A stretch of DNA of 32,708 nt from JAYZVT01 sp050248375 (GCA_050248375.1 JBFWSL010000005.1:1-32708); one strand, 5' to 3'. Counted from the first letter of the stretch, positions 7,185-18,398 are shown. Notes: generated from the sequence alone by a model not told the origin. Translations and numbers: made by a program.

Positions 7185-8717
7185 ATGTACGCGCAGGTCG
7201 CAACCGTCGCCTTCGAAGGCATCGAGGCCCGGGCCGTCTCCGTCCAGGTGCAGGTGGCGCCGGGCCTGCCGGCGTTCACGGTCGTTGGCCTCCCCGACAA
7301 GGCGGTTGCCGAGAGCCGTGAGCGTGTGCGCGGCGCGCTCAACGCGGTCGGGCTCGCTCTGCCGCCGAGGCGCATCACCGTCAACCTCGCCCCCGCCGAC
7401 CTGCCCAAGGAAGGCAGCCACTACGACCTGCCAATCGCATTGGGGTTGATGGCCGCCTCCGGCGCGGTCGCCCCCGACGCCATCTCCGGCTATTGCGTCA
7501 TCGGCGAGCTTTCCCTCGACGGCTCCATCGCGCCCGTGGCGGGGGCCCTGCCTGCCGCCATCGGCGCCAACGCGCAGGGCAGGGGCCTCATTTGTCCCCA
7601 TGCCTGCGGCGCGGAGGCCGCCTGGGCGGCGGAGGACATGGACATCCTCGCCCCCCGCAACCTGCTCGCCCTCATCAATCACTTCAAGGGACTGCAGACG
7701 CTGCCCCGGCCCGAGCCGGCGATCGAGGCGGATAACGGCGACCTGCCAGACCTGAAGGACATCAAGGGCCAGGAGACGGCCCGCCGCGCACTGGAGCTGG
7801 CGGCCGCCGGCGGTCACAACCTGCTTATGGTCGGCCCTCCCGGCGCCGGCAAGTCGATGCTTGCCCGGCGGCTGCCCTCGATCCTGCCGCCGCTCGATCC
7901 CCGCGAGCTGCTTGAAGTCTCCATGCTCCACTCGCTCGCGGGCGCGCTGTCGGGCGGGCGCATCGGCCGCTCGCGTCCCTTCCGCTCGCCGCATCACTCC
8001 GCCTCCATGGCGGCCCTCGTCGGCGGCGGTACGCGGGCGCGGCCGGGCGAGGCGGCTCTGGCCCATCACGGCGTCCTGTTCCTCGACGAGTTGCCGGAGT
8101 TCAGCCCCCAGGTGCTGGACGCCCTGCGCCAGCCCCTCGAATCCGGCGAGACGGTGATCGCGCGCGCCAACCACCGCGTCGTCTATCCTTCGCGCGTGCA
8201 GCTTGTCGCCGCCATGAATCCCTGCCGCTGCGGCCATGCGGGCGAGCCGGGCCACGCCTGCCGCCAGGGCAAGGCCTGCGCCGAGCGCTACCAGGCGCGC
8301 ATCTCCGGCCCGCTGCTCGACCGTATCGACATGCAGATCGAGGTGCCCGCCATCACCGCCGCCGAACTGATCATGCCCGCGCCGTCGGAAGGCTCGGCGC
8401 AGGTGCGCGCGCGGGTCGTGGCCGCCCGCCAGCTTCAGCGCGCCCGCTTCGGGGCGCTCGGAAAGCCCGGCGTCGGCACCAATGCCCAGTGCTCGGGCCC
8501 GCTGCTGGAGGAGGTCGCGGCCCCCGACAGGGCGGGCCTCGCCCTGTTGCGCGACGCGGCGGAAAGCCTGCGGCTCTCCGCCCGGGGCTATCACCGCACC
8601 CTGCGCGTCGCCCGCACCCTTGCCGACCTCGACGGCGAGGAAGCCGTGCGCCGCATCCACGTCGCCGAGGCGCTCAGCTATCGCGGCGAGACCTTGCGCC
8701 GCCGGGTGGCGGCCTGA
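7185..8717 (+). CDS. YifB/ComM family Mg-chelatase-like AAA+ ATPase
   Basis: A 510-residue protein of normal length for the YifB/ComM family. The N-terminal third is a Lon-protease-like domain (VVGLPDKAVAESRERVRGAL, then NLAPADLPKEGSHYDLPIAL), here without evident protease function. The AAA+ part follows: Walker A GPPGAGKS at residues 217-224, Walker B LFLDELPEF with D301 and E302, and a conserved AAMNPCRCG block with several Cys residues downstream. In naturally transformable bacteria ComM is a helicase that widens heteroduplexes during integration of incoming DNA. The role elsewhere is less clear, but the family is widespread. GGGAGG five bases before the ATG supports the start. No other competence genes are in the window. 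Confidence 0.93.
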   Translation: MYAQVATVAFEGIEARAVSVQVQVAPGLPAFTVVGLPDKAVAESRERVRGALNAVGLALPPRRITVNLAPADLPKEGSHYDLPIALGLMAASGAVAPDAISGYCVIGELSLDGSIAPVAGALPAAIGANAQGRGLICPHACGAEAAWAAEDMDILAPRNLLALINHFKGLQTLPRPEPAIEADNGDLPDLKDIKGQETARRALELAAAGGHNLLMVGPPGAGKSMLARRLPSILPPLDPRELLEVSMLHSLAGALSGGRIGRSRPFRSPHHSASMAALVGGGTRARPGEAALAHHGVLFLDELPEFSPQVLDALRQPLESGETVIARANHRVVYPSRVQLVAAMNPCRCGHAGEPGHACRQGKACAERYQARISGPLLDRIDMQIEVPAITAAELIMPAPSEGSAQVRARVVAARQLQRARFGALGKPGVGTNAQCSGPLLEEVAAPDRAGLALLRDAAESLRLSARGYHRTLRVARTLADLDGEEAVRRIHVAEALSYRGETLRRRVAA

Positions 8718-8810
8718 ACCGCCGGTTCCGGCGCGCCCGGGCCTTCCCCCTCCGGCACAGCCGGTAAGCCTTTATCAAGCAACATCTGGTCTGCTGGCTT
8801 GTCCTCGGGT

Positions 8811-8850
8811 CGGGGCCTGTGCCCCGATTCGCTCGCCGGGGCCTGTGCCC
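8811..8850. repeat. Paired GC-rich hairpin repeats between yifB and the kinase gene
   Basis: The 14-base sequence CGGGGCCTGTGCCC occurs at 8811-8824 and again at 8837-8850, 26 bases apart. The first copy folds into a 7-bp stem (TCGGGGC/GCCCCGA, 8810-8816 and 8821-8827) with loop CTGT. The second has a 4-bp core stem (GGGC/GCCC) with the same loop. No T-run follows. They may terminate or attenuate yifB transcription. They also make the GTG at 8819, inside the first loop, an unlikely start codon. Confidence 0.5.
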
Positions 8851-8872
8851 GCGTAAACCCGGAGCCGAGCCG

Positions 8873-11254
<2,382 letters not shown>

Positions 11255-11327
11255 GGCGCAGCCCGGCCGGCGGCGCATGGGCGGACGTGTCACGATTCCT
11301 TCGAAATGATTTGCTATCGCCTCTTTC

Positions 11328-11348
11328 ATATGGCCGAATCAGCCATAT
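11328..11348. promoter_or_regulatory. Inverted repeat upstream of the olsB-like gene
   Basis: ATATGGC (11328-11334) and GCCATAT (11342-11348) are perfect inverted arms with a 7-base spacer, lying in a locally AT-rich stretch about 80 bases before the olsB-like start. The size fits a dimeric regulator site or a short hairpin. No convincing -35/-10 pair was found around it. Confidence 0.35.
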
Positions 11349-11430
11349 ATCGAGGGTGATCCCGCGCCGTCGCGCGGCCCCGTCGGTTCTTTCACTGTAG
11401 CGCGGCGTAGGTAACCTGGAGCTTCGGCAC

Positions 11431-12408
11431 ATGAGGGCGATTCGGCGCGGACTGGTTTCCCGGTTCATACCCATGCGATCTCCGGACAGCCTGCCCCAGG
11501 GCGGCCTGTTCTTCCGGCCAAAGCCGAAGCGCCCCATCCTTGCGCGCCATGCGGGGCCGCCCCGCGTGTATGCGCGCATCGGCAATCTCGAGGTGCGCCT
11601 CGCCCAGACCCGCGGCGACGTCAAGCGCGCCCAACGCCTGCGCTATCACGTCTTCTTCGAGGAGATGTCCGCGCTGCCCGACGCGCTGGCCGCCATGTCG
11701 CGCCGCGACGAGGACAGCTTCGACGCCTGGTGCGATCACCTGCTGGTGGTGGATACCAGCCAGGAGGAGAAGGGTCTGCGCCGCTGGCGCAGGCGTCCCC
11801 GCGTCGTCGGTACCTACCGCGTCTTGCGCCAGACCGTGGCCGACCGCAACGAAGGCTTCTATACCCAGGGCGAGTACGACGTCGCCGCCCTGGTCGAGCG
11901 CATGGGCGGCGGCTGCCGCTTCATGGAACTCGGCCGCTCCTGCGTGCTGAAGCCATACCGCAACAAGCGCACGGTCGAATTGCTGTGGCAGGGTATCTGG
12001 ACCTATGCCCGCGAGCACGGCATCAGCGCCATGTTCGGCTGCGCCAGCTTCGAGGGCACCGATCCCCGCCAGCACGCCATGGCGCTCAGCTTCCTGCATC
12101 ACTTCGCCCGCTCCCCCGAGAAGTGGCGCGTGGATGCTCACGACGATCTCGCCGTTCCCATGGACATGATCCCCAAGGACCAGATCGACCCGCGCGCGGC
12201 GATCCGGTCCCTGCCGCCGCTCATCAAGGGCTATCTGAAAGTGGGCTCGACATTCGGCGACGGCGCGGTGATCGACCATCAATTCGGCACCACCGACGTC
12301 TTCGTCATCCTGCCGGTCGAGCATATCCAGTCGCGCTATTTCGACCACTTCGGCGCGCCGGACGAGATCAAGCCGGTATACGCCGAGGACGGCAGCCGCC
12401 TGAACTGA
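11431..12408 (+). CDS. OlsB-like GNAT acyltransferase (ornithine lipid biosynthesis)
   Basis: A 325-residue protein of the acyl-ACP-using GNAT family (OlsB, hemolysin-like). OlsB joins a 3-hydroxyacyl group to the alpha-amino group of ornithine, making lyso-ornithine lipid at the inner membrane. Supporting blocks are VRLAQTRGDVKRAQRLRYHVFFEEM near residue 55, VVGTYRVLR near 125, the core MELGRSCVLKPYRNKRTVELLWQG near 170, and LPPLIKGYLKVGSTFGDGAVID near 265, all typical of this family. GGAG nine bases before the ATG at 11431 supports the start; the ATG at 11473 is an alternative. An OlsA-like acyltransferase, the second step, lies 15 kb downstream. Homologues annotated as autoinducer synthase-like or hemolysin share the fold, so substrate specificity is inferred. 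Confidence 0.82.
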   Translation: MRAIRRGLVSRFIPMRSPDSLPQGGLFFRPKPKRPILARHAGPPRVYARIGNLEVRLAQTRGDVKRAQRLRYHVFFEEMSALPDALAAMSRRDEDSFDAWCDHLLVVDTSQEEKGLRRWRRRPRVVGTYRVLRQTVADRNEGFYTQGEYDVAALVERMGGGCRFMELGRSCVLKPYRNKRTVELLWQGIWTYAREHGISAMFGCASFEGTDPRQHAMALSFLHHFARSPEKWRVDAHDDLAVPMDMIPKDQIDPRAAIRSLPPLIKGYLKVGSTFGDGAVIDHQFGTTDVFVILPVEHIQSRYFDHFGAPDEIKPVYAEDGSRLN

Positions 12409-12428
12409 GGCGCCGCCAAGTCGGCGGT

Positions 12429-12456
12429 CACATCCACCCGGTCCTACCGGGATGTG
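12429..12456. terminator. Bulged hairpin between convergent genes
   Basis: CCCGGT (12437-12442) pairs with ACCGGG (12446-12451) around the loop CCT, and CACAT (12429-12433) pairs with ATGTG (12452-12456) across a 3-base bulge. It lies between the end of the olsB-like gene and the end of the convergent membrane-protein gene, partly inside the latter. No T-run is present; a bidirectional transcription end is plausible. Confidence 0.4.
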
Positions 12457-13106
12457 GGCACATTCGAGGGGGCCCCGGCCCGCCGTCCGGCGATCAGCCA
12501 GTAGATCAACCCGTATACGGCGCCAGCGGCGGCGAGCGCCGCCCATGCCAAGGCTATCGACGGCGCAGGTTTCTGGAAATCGAGCCCCGCAAAAAGGAGG
12601 CCATACACAAGGCCGCTCAGCGGCGCGAGAACCGCACCTCCGGCTGCATAGATACGGAGCGACCTGATCGCCTTGCGCTCAGCGTAGACGAGCGCAGGTG
12701 CGGCCGGTAGCATCGCCGCCAAGGCGAACATTCCACTGAACCACGTCCATATCCAGGCGAGGTAGACGAGCTCTGACGACATCTCCTGGTTGACCAGGGC
12801 CAGTGGCATCGCCACGGCCGCGGCGAGAAACAAGGGACCGATGACAGGCGCCAGATAGCCGCCCGCCACCACGAGGAAGCGGTCCACCGGCCGCCCCCGG
12901 TACACGGCCCACACCAGGGCGGTGGCGAGCAGCGCAAAAATGACGAGTGGCCCCAGCGTCAGGTAGGTGGCCTCCAGCCGCTCACTGTCGTCGAGCATGT
13001 TGAAGGAGGCGCGGGAGCGGCTGAGCCAGAACAGCGGCACAAGCCGTGCGATGGCCGCAGCGACGATCAACCCGGCCAGCACCATGATCAGACGAATGAG
13101 GCGCAC
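12444..13106 (-). CDS. Multipass membrane protein of unknown function
   Basis: A 220-residue integral membrane protein that I do not recognise. About six hydrophobic segments are visible, near residues 4-24, 48-68, 78-100, 115-138, 152-174 and 184-206. Notable polar parts are SRASFNMLDDSERLEATY between helices 1 and 2, a basic VYRGRPVDRF loop, and YAERKAIRSLRIYAAGG before helix 5. It ends in a short cytoplasmic tail (GRRAGAPSNVPTSR). The coding strand is the same as maeB, which lies 40 bases upstream of its ATG, so co-transcription with maeB is possible. The AT and codon profile is slightly less biased than in the housekeeping neighbours, suggesting a less conserved gene. Confidence 0.72.
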   Translation of the reverse strand: MRLIRLIMVLAGLIVAAAIARLVPLFWLSRSRASFNMLDDSERLEATYLTLGPLVIFALLATALVWAVYRGRPVDRFLVVAGGYLAPVIGPLFLAAAVAMPLALVNQEMSSELVYLAWIWTWFSGMFALAAMLPAAPALVYAERKAIRSLRIYAAGGAVLAPLSGLVYGLLFAGLDFQKPAPSIALAWAALAAAGAVYGLIYWLIAGRRAGAPSNVPTSR

Positions 13107-13146
13107 GAATCCTCCTGATTCTGCGTACCCGGATACCGGGGTGGAA

Positions 13147-15417
13147 CTAACCGCCCAGATCGAACGCGGCCAGCGCCGCCAGGTTCACCAGGTCCGCATC
13201 CGTGGCGCCGAGCGGCGCGATCTGCACCGGCTTGTCCAGCCCCACCAGCAGCGGTCCGATCACCGTGCTGCCCCCAAGTTCCTGCAGCATCTTGGTGGAG
13301 ATGCTGGCGCTGTGGAAGGCGGGCATCACCAGCACGTTCGCCGTCTGCGTCAGCCTGGAGAACGGGTACATGGCCAGCAGCCGCGGATTGAGCGCCACGT
13401 CCGCGGCGAGGTCGCCGTCGAACTCGAAATCGACACCGCGCTGCTCCAGCAGCTCCACCGCCTCGCGCACCTGGTCCGTGCGCTCGCCGGGTGGATAGCC
13501 GAAGGTGGAATAGGCGAGCAGCGCCACGCGCGGCGTGAAGCCGAGCCTGGATGCCGCCCCCGCCGCCTCCACGGCGATATCGGCGAGCTGTCCGGCGTCC
13601 GGCATGTCGTGCACCGAGGTGTCGGCGATCAGCACCGTCTGCCCCCGGCACACGGCGAGCGAGATGCCGATGGGCCGCCGCCCCGCACGGGGATCGAGCG
13701 CCAGCCGGATGTCCTCGTAGACGGCGTACCAGTTGCGGGTGACGCCGGAGATCATCGATTGCGCGTGGCCATGCGCGACCATGCAGGCGGCGAACAGCGT
13801 GCGGCGCTTCCGCGCCATGTCGGAGCATTCCTCCCGCAAGTAGCCCTTGCGCTCCAGCCGCGCGTAGAGAAACGCCGCATAGTCTGCGAGCTTGGGCCAG
13901 GCTTCCGGCTCGATCACCTCGATGCCGCCCCGGAACCGCACCCCCGCCGCCTCGAAGGCTTCGCGCACCTGCGCCTCCTGGCCGATCAGCACGGGCGAGC
14001 CCATGCCCTCGTCGAGGAACCGGCTGGCGGCACGGGCCACCTGCGGCTCGGCGCCTTCCGCGAACACCACCCGCCCCGGCTTGTGCCGCACCCGCTCCGA
14101 GATCGCAGCGAGCGTCGCCGCAACCGGGTCCAGCCGCGCTCTGAGCCTCGACACATAGGCCGGCATGTTGACTATGGGCCGCTGCGCCACGCCGCTCTCT
14201 ATCGCCGCCCGCGCCACCGCCGGGGGGATGTGGGTCATGAGGCGCGGGTCGAAGGGGGCGGGAATTATGTAGTCGCGCCCGAAGCGCGGCCGCCGCCCCT
14301 CATAGGCGAGCGCCACCTGGTCTGGCACCTCCGAGCGGGCGAGTTCGGCGAGGGCATGGGCCGCCGCCACCTTCATTTCCATGCTGATGCGCCGCGCCCG
14401 CACGTCGAGCGCGCCGCGGAAGATGAAGGGAAATCCCAGCACGTTATTGATCTGGTTGGGATAGTCGGAACGCCCGGTCGCCATGATGGCGTCGTCGCGG
14501 ACCCCCGCCACCTCCTCCGGCGTGATCTCCGGATCGGGGTTGGCCATGGCGAAGATGATGGGGTTTTCCGCCATCGACCGCACCATCCCGGGCGACATGG
14601 CTCCCTTCGCGGAAAGCCCGATGAAGATGTCCGCATCCTTTACCGCTTCGGCCAGCGTGCGCGCCTTGCCCGCCGAGGCATAGGCGGACTTCCACCGGTT
14701 CATGCCCTCCTTGCGGCCCTTGAACACCACCCCCTTGGAATCGCACAGCGCGATGTTGGCCTTGCGCGCGCCCATGGCGCACAGCAGGTCGAGCGAGGCG
14801 ATCGCCGCCGCTCCCGCTCCGTTGCATACGAATCGCGCCTTGCCGATGTCGCGCCCGGTCAGGTGCAGCGCATTGAGGATGCCGGCCGCCACGATCACCG
14901 CGGTGCCATGCTGATCGTCGTGGAAGACGGGGATGTCCATCAGCTCCGCCAGCCGCTCCTCGATGACGAAGCAGTCGGGCGCGCGGATGTCCTCCAGGTT
15001 GATGCCGCCGAATGAGGGGCCGAGATAGCGCACGGCGTTGACGAAGGCGTCGGCGTCCTCGGTATCGACCAGCAGGTCCACCGCGTCCACGTCGGCGAAG
15101 CGCTTGAACAGCGCCGCCTTGCCTTCCATCACCGGCTTGGCCGCCAGCGCTCCCAGGTTGCCGAGCCCCAGGATCGCCGTTCCGTTGGAGACGACCGCCA
15201 CCAGGTTCCCCTTGTTGGTGTAGTCGAAGGCGCTCGCCGGGTTGTCGGCGATCTCGCGTACCGGCACGGCCACTCCCGGCGAATAGGCGAGGCTGAGGTC
15301 GCGCTGGGTCACCATCGGCTTGGTGGCCGCGATCTCAATCTTTCCCGGCCGCCCCTCGCTGTGAAAGCGCAGGACCTCCTGTTCGCTGAAAGACGGCCTC
15401 TTGCCGGTCCCGGACAT
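13147..15417 (-). CDS. maeB: NADP-dependent malic enzyme with C-terminal phosphotransacetylase-like domain
   Basis: A 756-residue protein, the length of MaeB. The enzyme oxidatively decarboxylates malate to pyruvate, making NADPH in the cytoplasm. The malic-enzyme part (about 1-425) shows SLAYSPGVAVPV at 42-53, DIPVFHDDQHGTA at 161-173 (metal site), and the nucleotide-binding loop CNGAGAAAIA at 198-207. MANPDPEI and TGRSDYPNQINNVLGFP follow. Residues about 430-750 form a phosphate-acetyltransferase-like domain (FAEGAEPQVARAA, then SMISGVTRNWY), which in MaeB proteins is regulatory and binds acetyl-CoA rather than catalysing acetyl transfer. GGAGG ten bases before the ATG supports the start. 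It is divergent from mutS, with 176 bases between the two starts. Confidence 0.95.
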   Translation of the reverse strand: MSGTGKRPSFSEQEVLRFHSEGRPGKIEIAATKPMVTQRDLSLAYSPGVAVPVREIADNPASAFDYTNKGNLVAVVSNGTAILGLGNLGALAAKPVMEGKAALFKRFADVDAVDLLVDTEDADAFVNAVRYLGPSFGGINLEDIRAPDCFVIEERLAELMDIPVFHDDQHGTAVIVAAGILNALHLTGRDIGKARFVCNGAGAAAIASLDLLCAMGARKANIALCDSKGVVFKGRKEGMNRWKSAYASAGKARTLAEAVKDADIFIGLSAKGAMSPGMVRSMAENPIIFAMANPDPEITPEEVAGVRDDAIMATGRSDYPNQINNVLGFPFIFRGALDVRARRISMEMKVAAAHALAELARSEVPDQVALAYEGRRPRFGRDYIIPAPFDPRLMTHIPPAVARAAIESGVAQRPIVNMPAYVSRLRARLDPVAATLAAISERVRHKPGRVVFAEGAEPQVARAASRFLDEGMGSPVLIGQEAQVREAFEAAGVRFRGGIEVIEPEAWPKLADYAAFLYARLERKGYLREECSDMARKRRTLFAACMVAHGHAQSMISGVTRNWYAVYEDIRLALDPRAGRRPIGISLAVCRGQTVLIADTSVHDMPDAGQLADIAVEAAGAASRLGFTPRVALLAYSTFGYPPGERTDQVREAVELLEQRGVDFEFDGDLAADVALNPRLLAMYPFSRLTQTANVLVMPAFHSASISTKMLQELGGSTVIGPLLVGLDKPVQIAPLGATDADLVNLAALAAFDLGG

Positions 15418-15479
15418 GCGGGCGGTTTCCTCCGGGCGCGCGGCCCAAATGCCCGGCGCCCCTGAAGTTTTTGCCTGTT

Positions 15480-15512
15480 TCCCCCGAGCTTAGAGCGCCC
15501 GCAATCGGGGGA
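15480..15512. promoter_or_regulatory. Inverted repeat in the maeB-mutS divergent region
   Basis: TCCCCCGA (15480-15487) and TCGGGGGA (15505-15512) are perfect 8-base inverted arms with a 17-base spacer, in the gap between the divergent maeB and mutS starts. The arm centres are 25 bases apart. It may be a regulator site or a stable hairpin in the mutS leader. No clear promoter boxes can be assigned. Confidence 0.35.
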
Positions 15513-15593
15513 CAACTTGGCAAATCGAACCCCCGACGCTTCACCCCCGCCCGTTGCCGGGCTATGTCTCGGGGCGTAGCGGGGGCACGCCAC

Positions 15594-18329
15594 ATGGGCA
15601 AGACCGGAAGCAGCAAGCGGCCCGAGGCACCGGAAGACACCGGCGTCACGCCGATGATGCGCCAATACCTTGAGATCAAGGCGGCCAATCCGGGCTGCCT
15701 GCTCTTCTACCGCATGGGCGATTTCTACGAGCTGTTCTTCGACGACGCCGCCATCGCCTCGCGTGCCCTGGGCATCGAGCTCACCAGGCGCGGCAAGCAT
15801 CTGGGCGAGGACATTCCCATGGCCGGCGTGCCGGTGGTCCGCGCCGAGGACTATCTGCACAAGCTTATCCGTGCCGGCCATCGCGTCGCCGTCTGCGAGC
15901 AGGTGGAGGATCCCGCCGAAGCGAGGAAGCGCGGCTCCAAGGCGGTTGTGTCCCGCGCCGTCGTGCGGCTGGTGACGCCGGGCACGCTCACCGAGGACGC
16001 CCTGCTCGACGCCCGCGCCAACAACTACCTGATGGCGGTGTTCCGCGCCCCCACCTCCACCACCAGTCCGGGCGAGGTCTTCGCGCTCGCCTGCCTCGAT
16101 ATCTCCACCGGCGAGTTCCTGCTGGGCGAAGCCCCAGCATCCGATCTGGCCGGAGAGATCGCCCGCACGGGTCCCGGCGAGATCGTGGCGGGGGAGGAAC
16201 TGGCGGGCGACGAGCGCCTGCGCGCCATCGCCCGCAGGGAGGGCGCGGCCCTGACGCCCGTGCCGCGCGCCAGCTTCGACAGCCTTGCCGGCGAGCGCCT
16301 GCTGAAGGAGAAGCTCGGCGTCTCCACCCTCGACGCCTTCGGGGAATTCTCCCGCGCCGAGCTGGCGACCATCGGCGGCCTGCTCACCTATGTTGACCTG
16401 ACCCAGCTTGGAGCCGCGCCGGCCATCCTGCCCCCGAAGCGCCGCGGCCCGGCCAATACGCTTGTCATCGACGCCGCCACCCGCGCCAGCCTGGAGCTGA
16501 CCAGGCCGCTTGGCGGCAACAGGCGCGCCACGCTGCTCGGCGTCATCGACCGCACCATGACCGGCGCCGGGGCCCGCGAACTGGCCGCGCGCATCTCCAG
16601 CCCGCTTGTCGATCCCGAACAGATCCGCGAGCGCCTCGATGCCGTCGACTGGCTGCTTGCCGCGCCGGTGAAGCGTGCGCGCCTGAGGCAGATTCTCCGC
16701 AGCACGCCGGACGTGGCGCGGCCCCTGTCGCGCCTCACCCTTGGCCGTGGCGGGCCGCGCGACCTCAAGGCGCTCGCGGCCGCGCTGGCGGCATCGGGCG
16801 AGCTTCACGCGGTCCTCGAAAGCGAAGGCGCCGGCGCCCTGCCGGAGGAACTCGCCAGGGTGGCCGCCACCTTTGCGTCGCTGCCGCCGGAAGCCGCCCG
16901 CGAACTCGATGCCGCGCTCGCCGACGAGGTGCCGCTGATGAAGCGGGACGGCGGCTTCGTGCGCGAAGGCTACCGCCAGCCGCTGGACGAGAACCGGCTG
17001 CTGCGCGACCGGGGCCGCAAGGTCATCGCCGCCCTGCAAGCGCGCTATGCCGGGGAGACCGGCATCCGCTCGCTGAAGGTGCGCCACAACAATGTGCTCG
17101 GCTATTTCGTCGAGGCGACCGCCGCCAATGGCGAGAAGCTCATGGCCGAGCCGCTGAACGCCACCTTCATCCACCGCCAGACGCTGGCCAATGTCATGCG
17201 CTTCTCCACCACCGAGCTGGCGGAGACGGAATCGCGCATCGTGCAGGCGGGCGAGCGGGCCCTGGCGCAGGAACTGCAGGTCTTCGCCGAACTCGAGGAA
17301 CTGGTGGAGAAGCATCGCCCGGTGCTCTCCGGCGCCGGCCGCGCCATCGCCGCCCTCGATCACTATTGCGGCCTTGCGGAGCTCGCCTCCGAGGGCGGCT
17401 ATGTCCGGCCCGTGGTGGACTCCTCGCGCATCTTCCGCGTCGAGGGCGGGCGGCATCCGGTCGTCGAGCGGGCTCTGCGCGACGGCGGCGGGTCCGGTTT
17501 CATCGACAACGACTGCCTGCTGTCGCCCGAGGACGAAAAAGGCCGTCCGGCTCCGCTGATCCTGTTGGTCACGGGGCCCAACATGGCCGGCAAGTCCACC
17601 TTTCTGCGCCAGAACGCGCTCATGGTGGTGCTCGCCCAGATGGGCGGCTTCGTGCCTGCCCGCTCCGCCCATATCGGGGTGGTGGACCGGCTGTTCAGCC
17701 GCGTCGGCGCCGCCGACGACCTGGCGGGCGGGCGCTCCACCTTCATGGTCGAGATGGTCGAGACCGCCGGCATCCTCAACCAGGCAACCGGGCGTTCCTT
17801 CGTCATCCTCGACGAGATCGGCCGCGGCACCGCCACCTTCGACGGTCTTTCCATCGCCTGGGCGGCGGTGGAGCATCTGCACGAGGTCAACGGCGCCCGC
17901 GCGCTCTTCGCCACCCACTATCACGAGCTGACCGCGCTCGCGGCCAGGCTCGACCACGCCGCCAACGCCACCATCCAGGTGCGCGAGTGGAAGGACGAGA
18001 TCGTCTTCCTGCACAAGGTTGTGCCCGGCACCGCCGACCGTTCCTACGGCATTCACGTGGCGCGGCTGGCGGGCCTGCCCCAGGCCGCGCTTGCCCGCGC
18101 CGAGGAGGTGCTGGCGCGGCTGGAGGGCGGCGAGCGCGCCGCTGGCGGCGCGGCGCTGGCCGACGACCTGCCGCTCTTCGCGGCGCGGGCCGCGCCTCCC
18201 GCCCGCAAGGGGCCGTCGGAGGTCGAGGCGGCGCTGGAATCCGCCAATCCCGACGAAATGTCGCCAAAACAGGCGCTCGAGCTTATCTACCGGCTGAAAG
18301 CCCTTGCCGCCGGGGCCGACAAAGCCTGA
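15594..18329 (+). CDS. mutS: DNA mismatch repair protein MutS
   Basis: A 911-residue protein that binds mismatches and small loops and starts repair with MutL. The mismatch-reading motif is F44-Y-E46 in RMGDFYELFFDD. The connector, lever and clamp regions follow without gaps. The ATPase has Walker A GPNMAGKST at 661-669 and Walker B ILDEIGRGTATFDG with D740 and E741, followed by the signature LFATHYHEL. It ends in a short tail (SPKQALELIYRLKAL) that matches the family's tetramerisation segment. The frame is open from 15471, but I start at the ATG at 15594, where a GGGGG run lies about eight bases upstream and the sequence becomes MutS-like; the ATG at 15564 is possible. It is followed by glnD after 69 bases. 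Confidence 0.96.
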   Translation: MGKTGSSKRPEAPEDTGVTPMMRQYLEIKAANPGCLLFYRMGDFYELFFDDAAIASRALGIELTRRGKHLGEDIPMAGVPVVRAEDYLHKLIRAGHRVAVCEQVEDPAEARKRGSKAVVSRAVVRLVTPGTLTEDALLDARANNYLMAVFRAPTSTTSPGEVFALACLDISTGEFLLGEAPASDLAGEIARTGPGEIVAGEELAGDERLRAIARREGAALTPVPRASFDSLAGERLLKEKLGVSTLDAFGEFSRAELATIGGLLTYVDLTQLGAAPAILPPKRRGPANTLVIDAATRASLELTRPLGGNRRATLLGVIDRTMTGAGARELAARISSPLVDPEQIRERLDAVDWLLAAPVKRARLRQILRSTPDVARPLSRLTLGRGGPRDLKALAAALAASGELHAVLESEGAGALPEELARVAATFASLPPEAARELDAALADEVPLMKRDGGFVREGYRQPLDENRLLRDRGRKVIAALQARYAGETGIRSLKVRHNNVLGYFVEATAANGEKLMAEPLNATFIHRQTLANVMRFSTTELAETESRIVQAGERALAQELQVFAELEELVEKHRPVLSGAGRAIAALDHYCGLAELASEGGYVRPVVDSSRIFRVEGGRHPVVERALRDGGGSGFIDNDCLLSPEDEKGRPAPLILLVTGPNMAGKSTFLRQNALMVVLAQMGGFVPARSAHIGVVDRLFSRVGAADDLAGGRSTFMVEMVETAGILNQATGRSFVILDEIGRGTATFDGLSIAWAAVEHLHEVNGARALFATHYHELTALAARLDHAANATIQVREWKDEIVFLHKVVPGTADRSYGIHVARLAGLPQAALARAEEVLARLEGGERAAGGAALADDLPLFAARAAPPARKGPSEVEAALESANPDEMSPKQALELIYRLKALAAGADKA

Positions 18330-18373
18330 ACGGCTTGTGGTAGACTTTGCCGATCAAACTCCGGTAAGCACCT

Positions 18374-18391
18374 CCCGGTCATCCCACCGGG
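18374..18391 (+). promoter_or_regulatory. Hairpin just upstream of glnD
   Basis: CCCGGT (18374-18379) and ACCGGG (18386-18391) form a 6-bp stem with a 6-base loop, ending seven bases before the glnD ATG. glnD has no clear Shine-Dalgarno sequence, so the stem occupies the place of the ribosome site. It could reduce translation or mark the end of the mutS message. Confidence 0.35.
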
Positions 18392-18398
18392 TCAGCCA

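Noticed and set aside
8819..8872. GTG start for the hybrid kinase at 8819
   Set aside because: The GTG lies in the loop of a GC-rich hairpin repeat and has no ribosome site. The TTG at 8873 has GGAG nine bases upstream.
11288..11310. Pho box before the olsB-like gene
   Set aside because: Only one TGTCAC half-site is seen; the expected second repeat four bases later does not match.
18330..18350. Sigma-54 (-24/-12) promoter before glnD
   Set aside because: A GTGG...TTGC pattern is present, but GG and GC are eight bases apart instead of ten.
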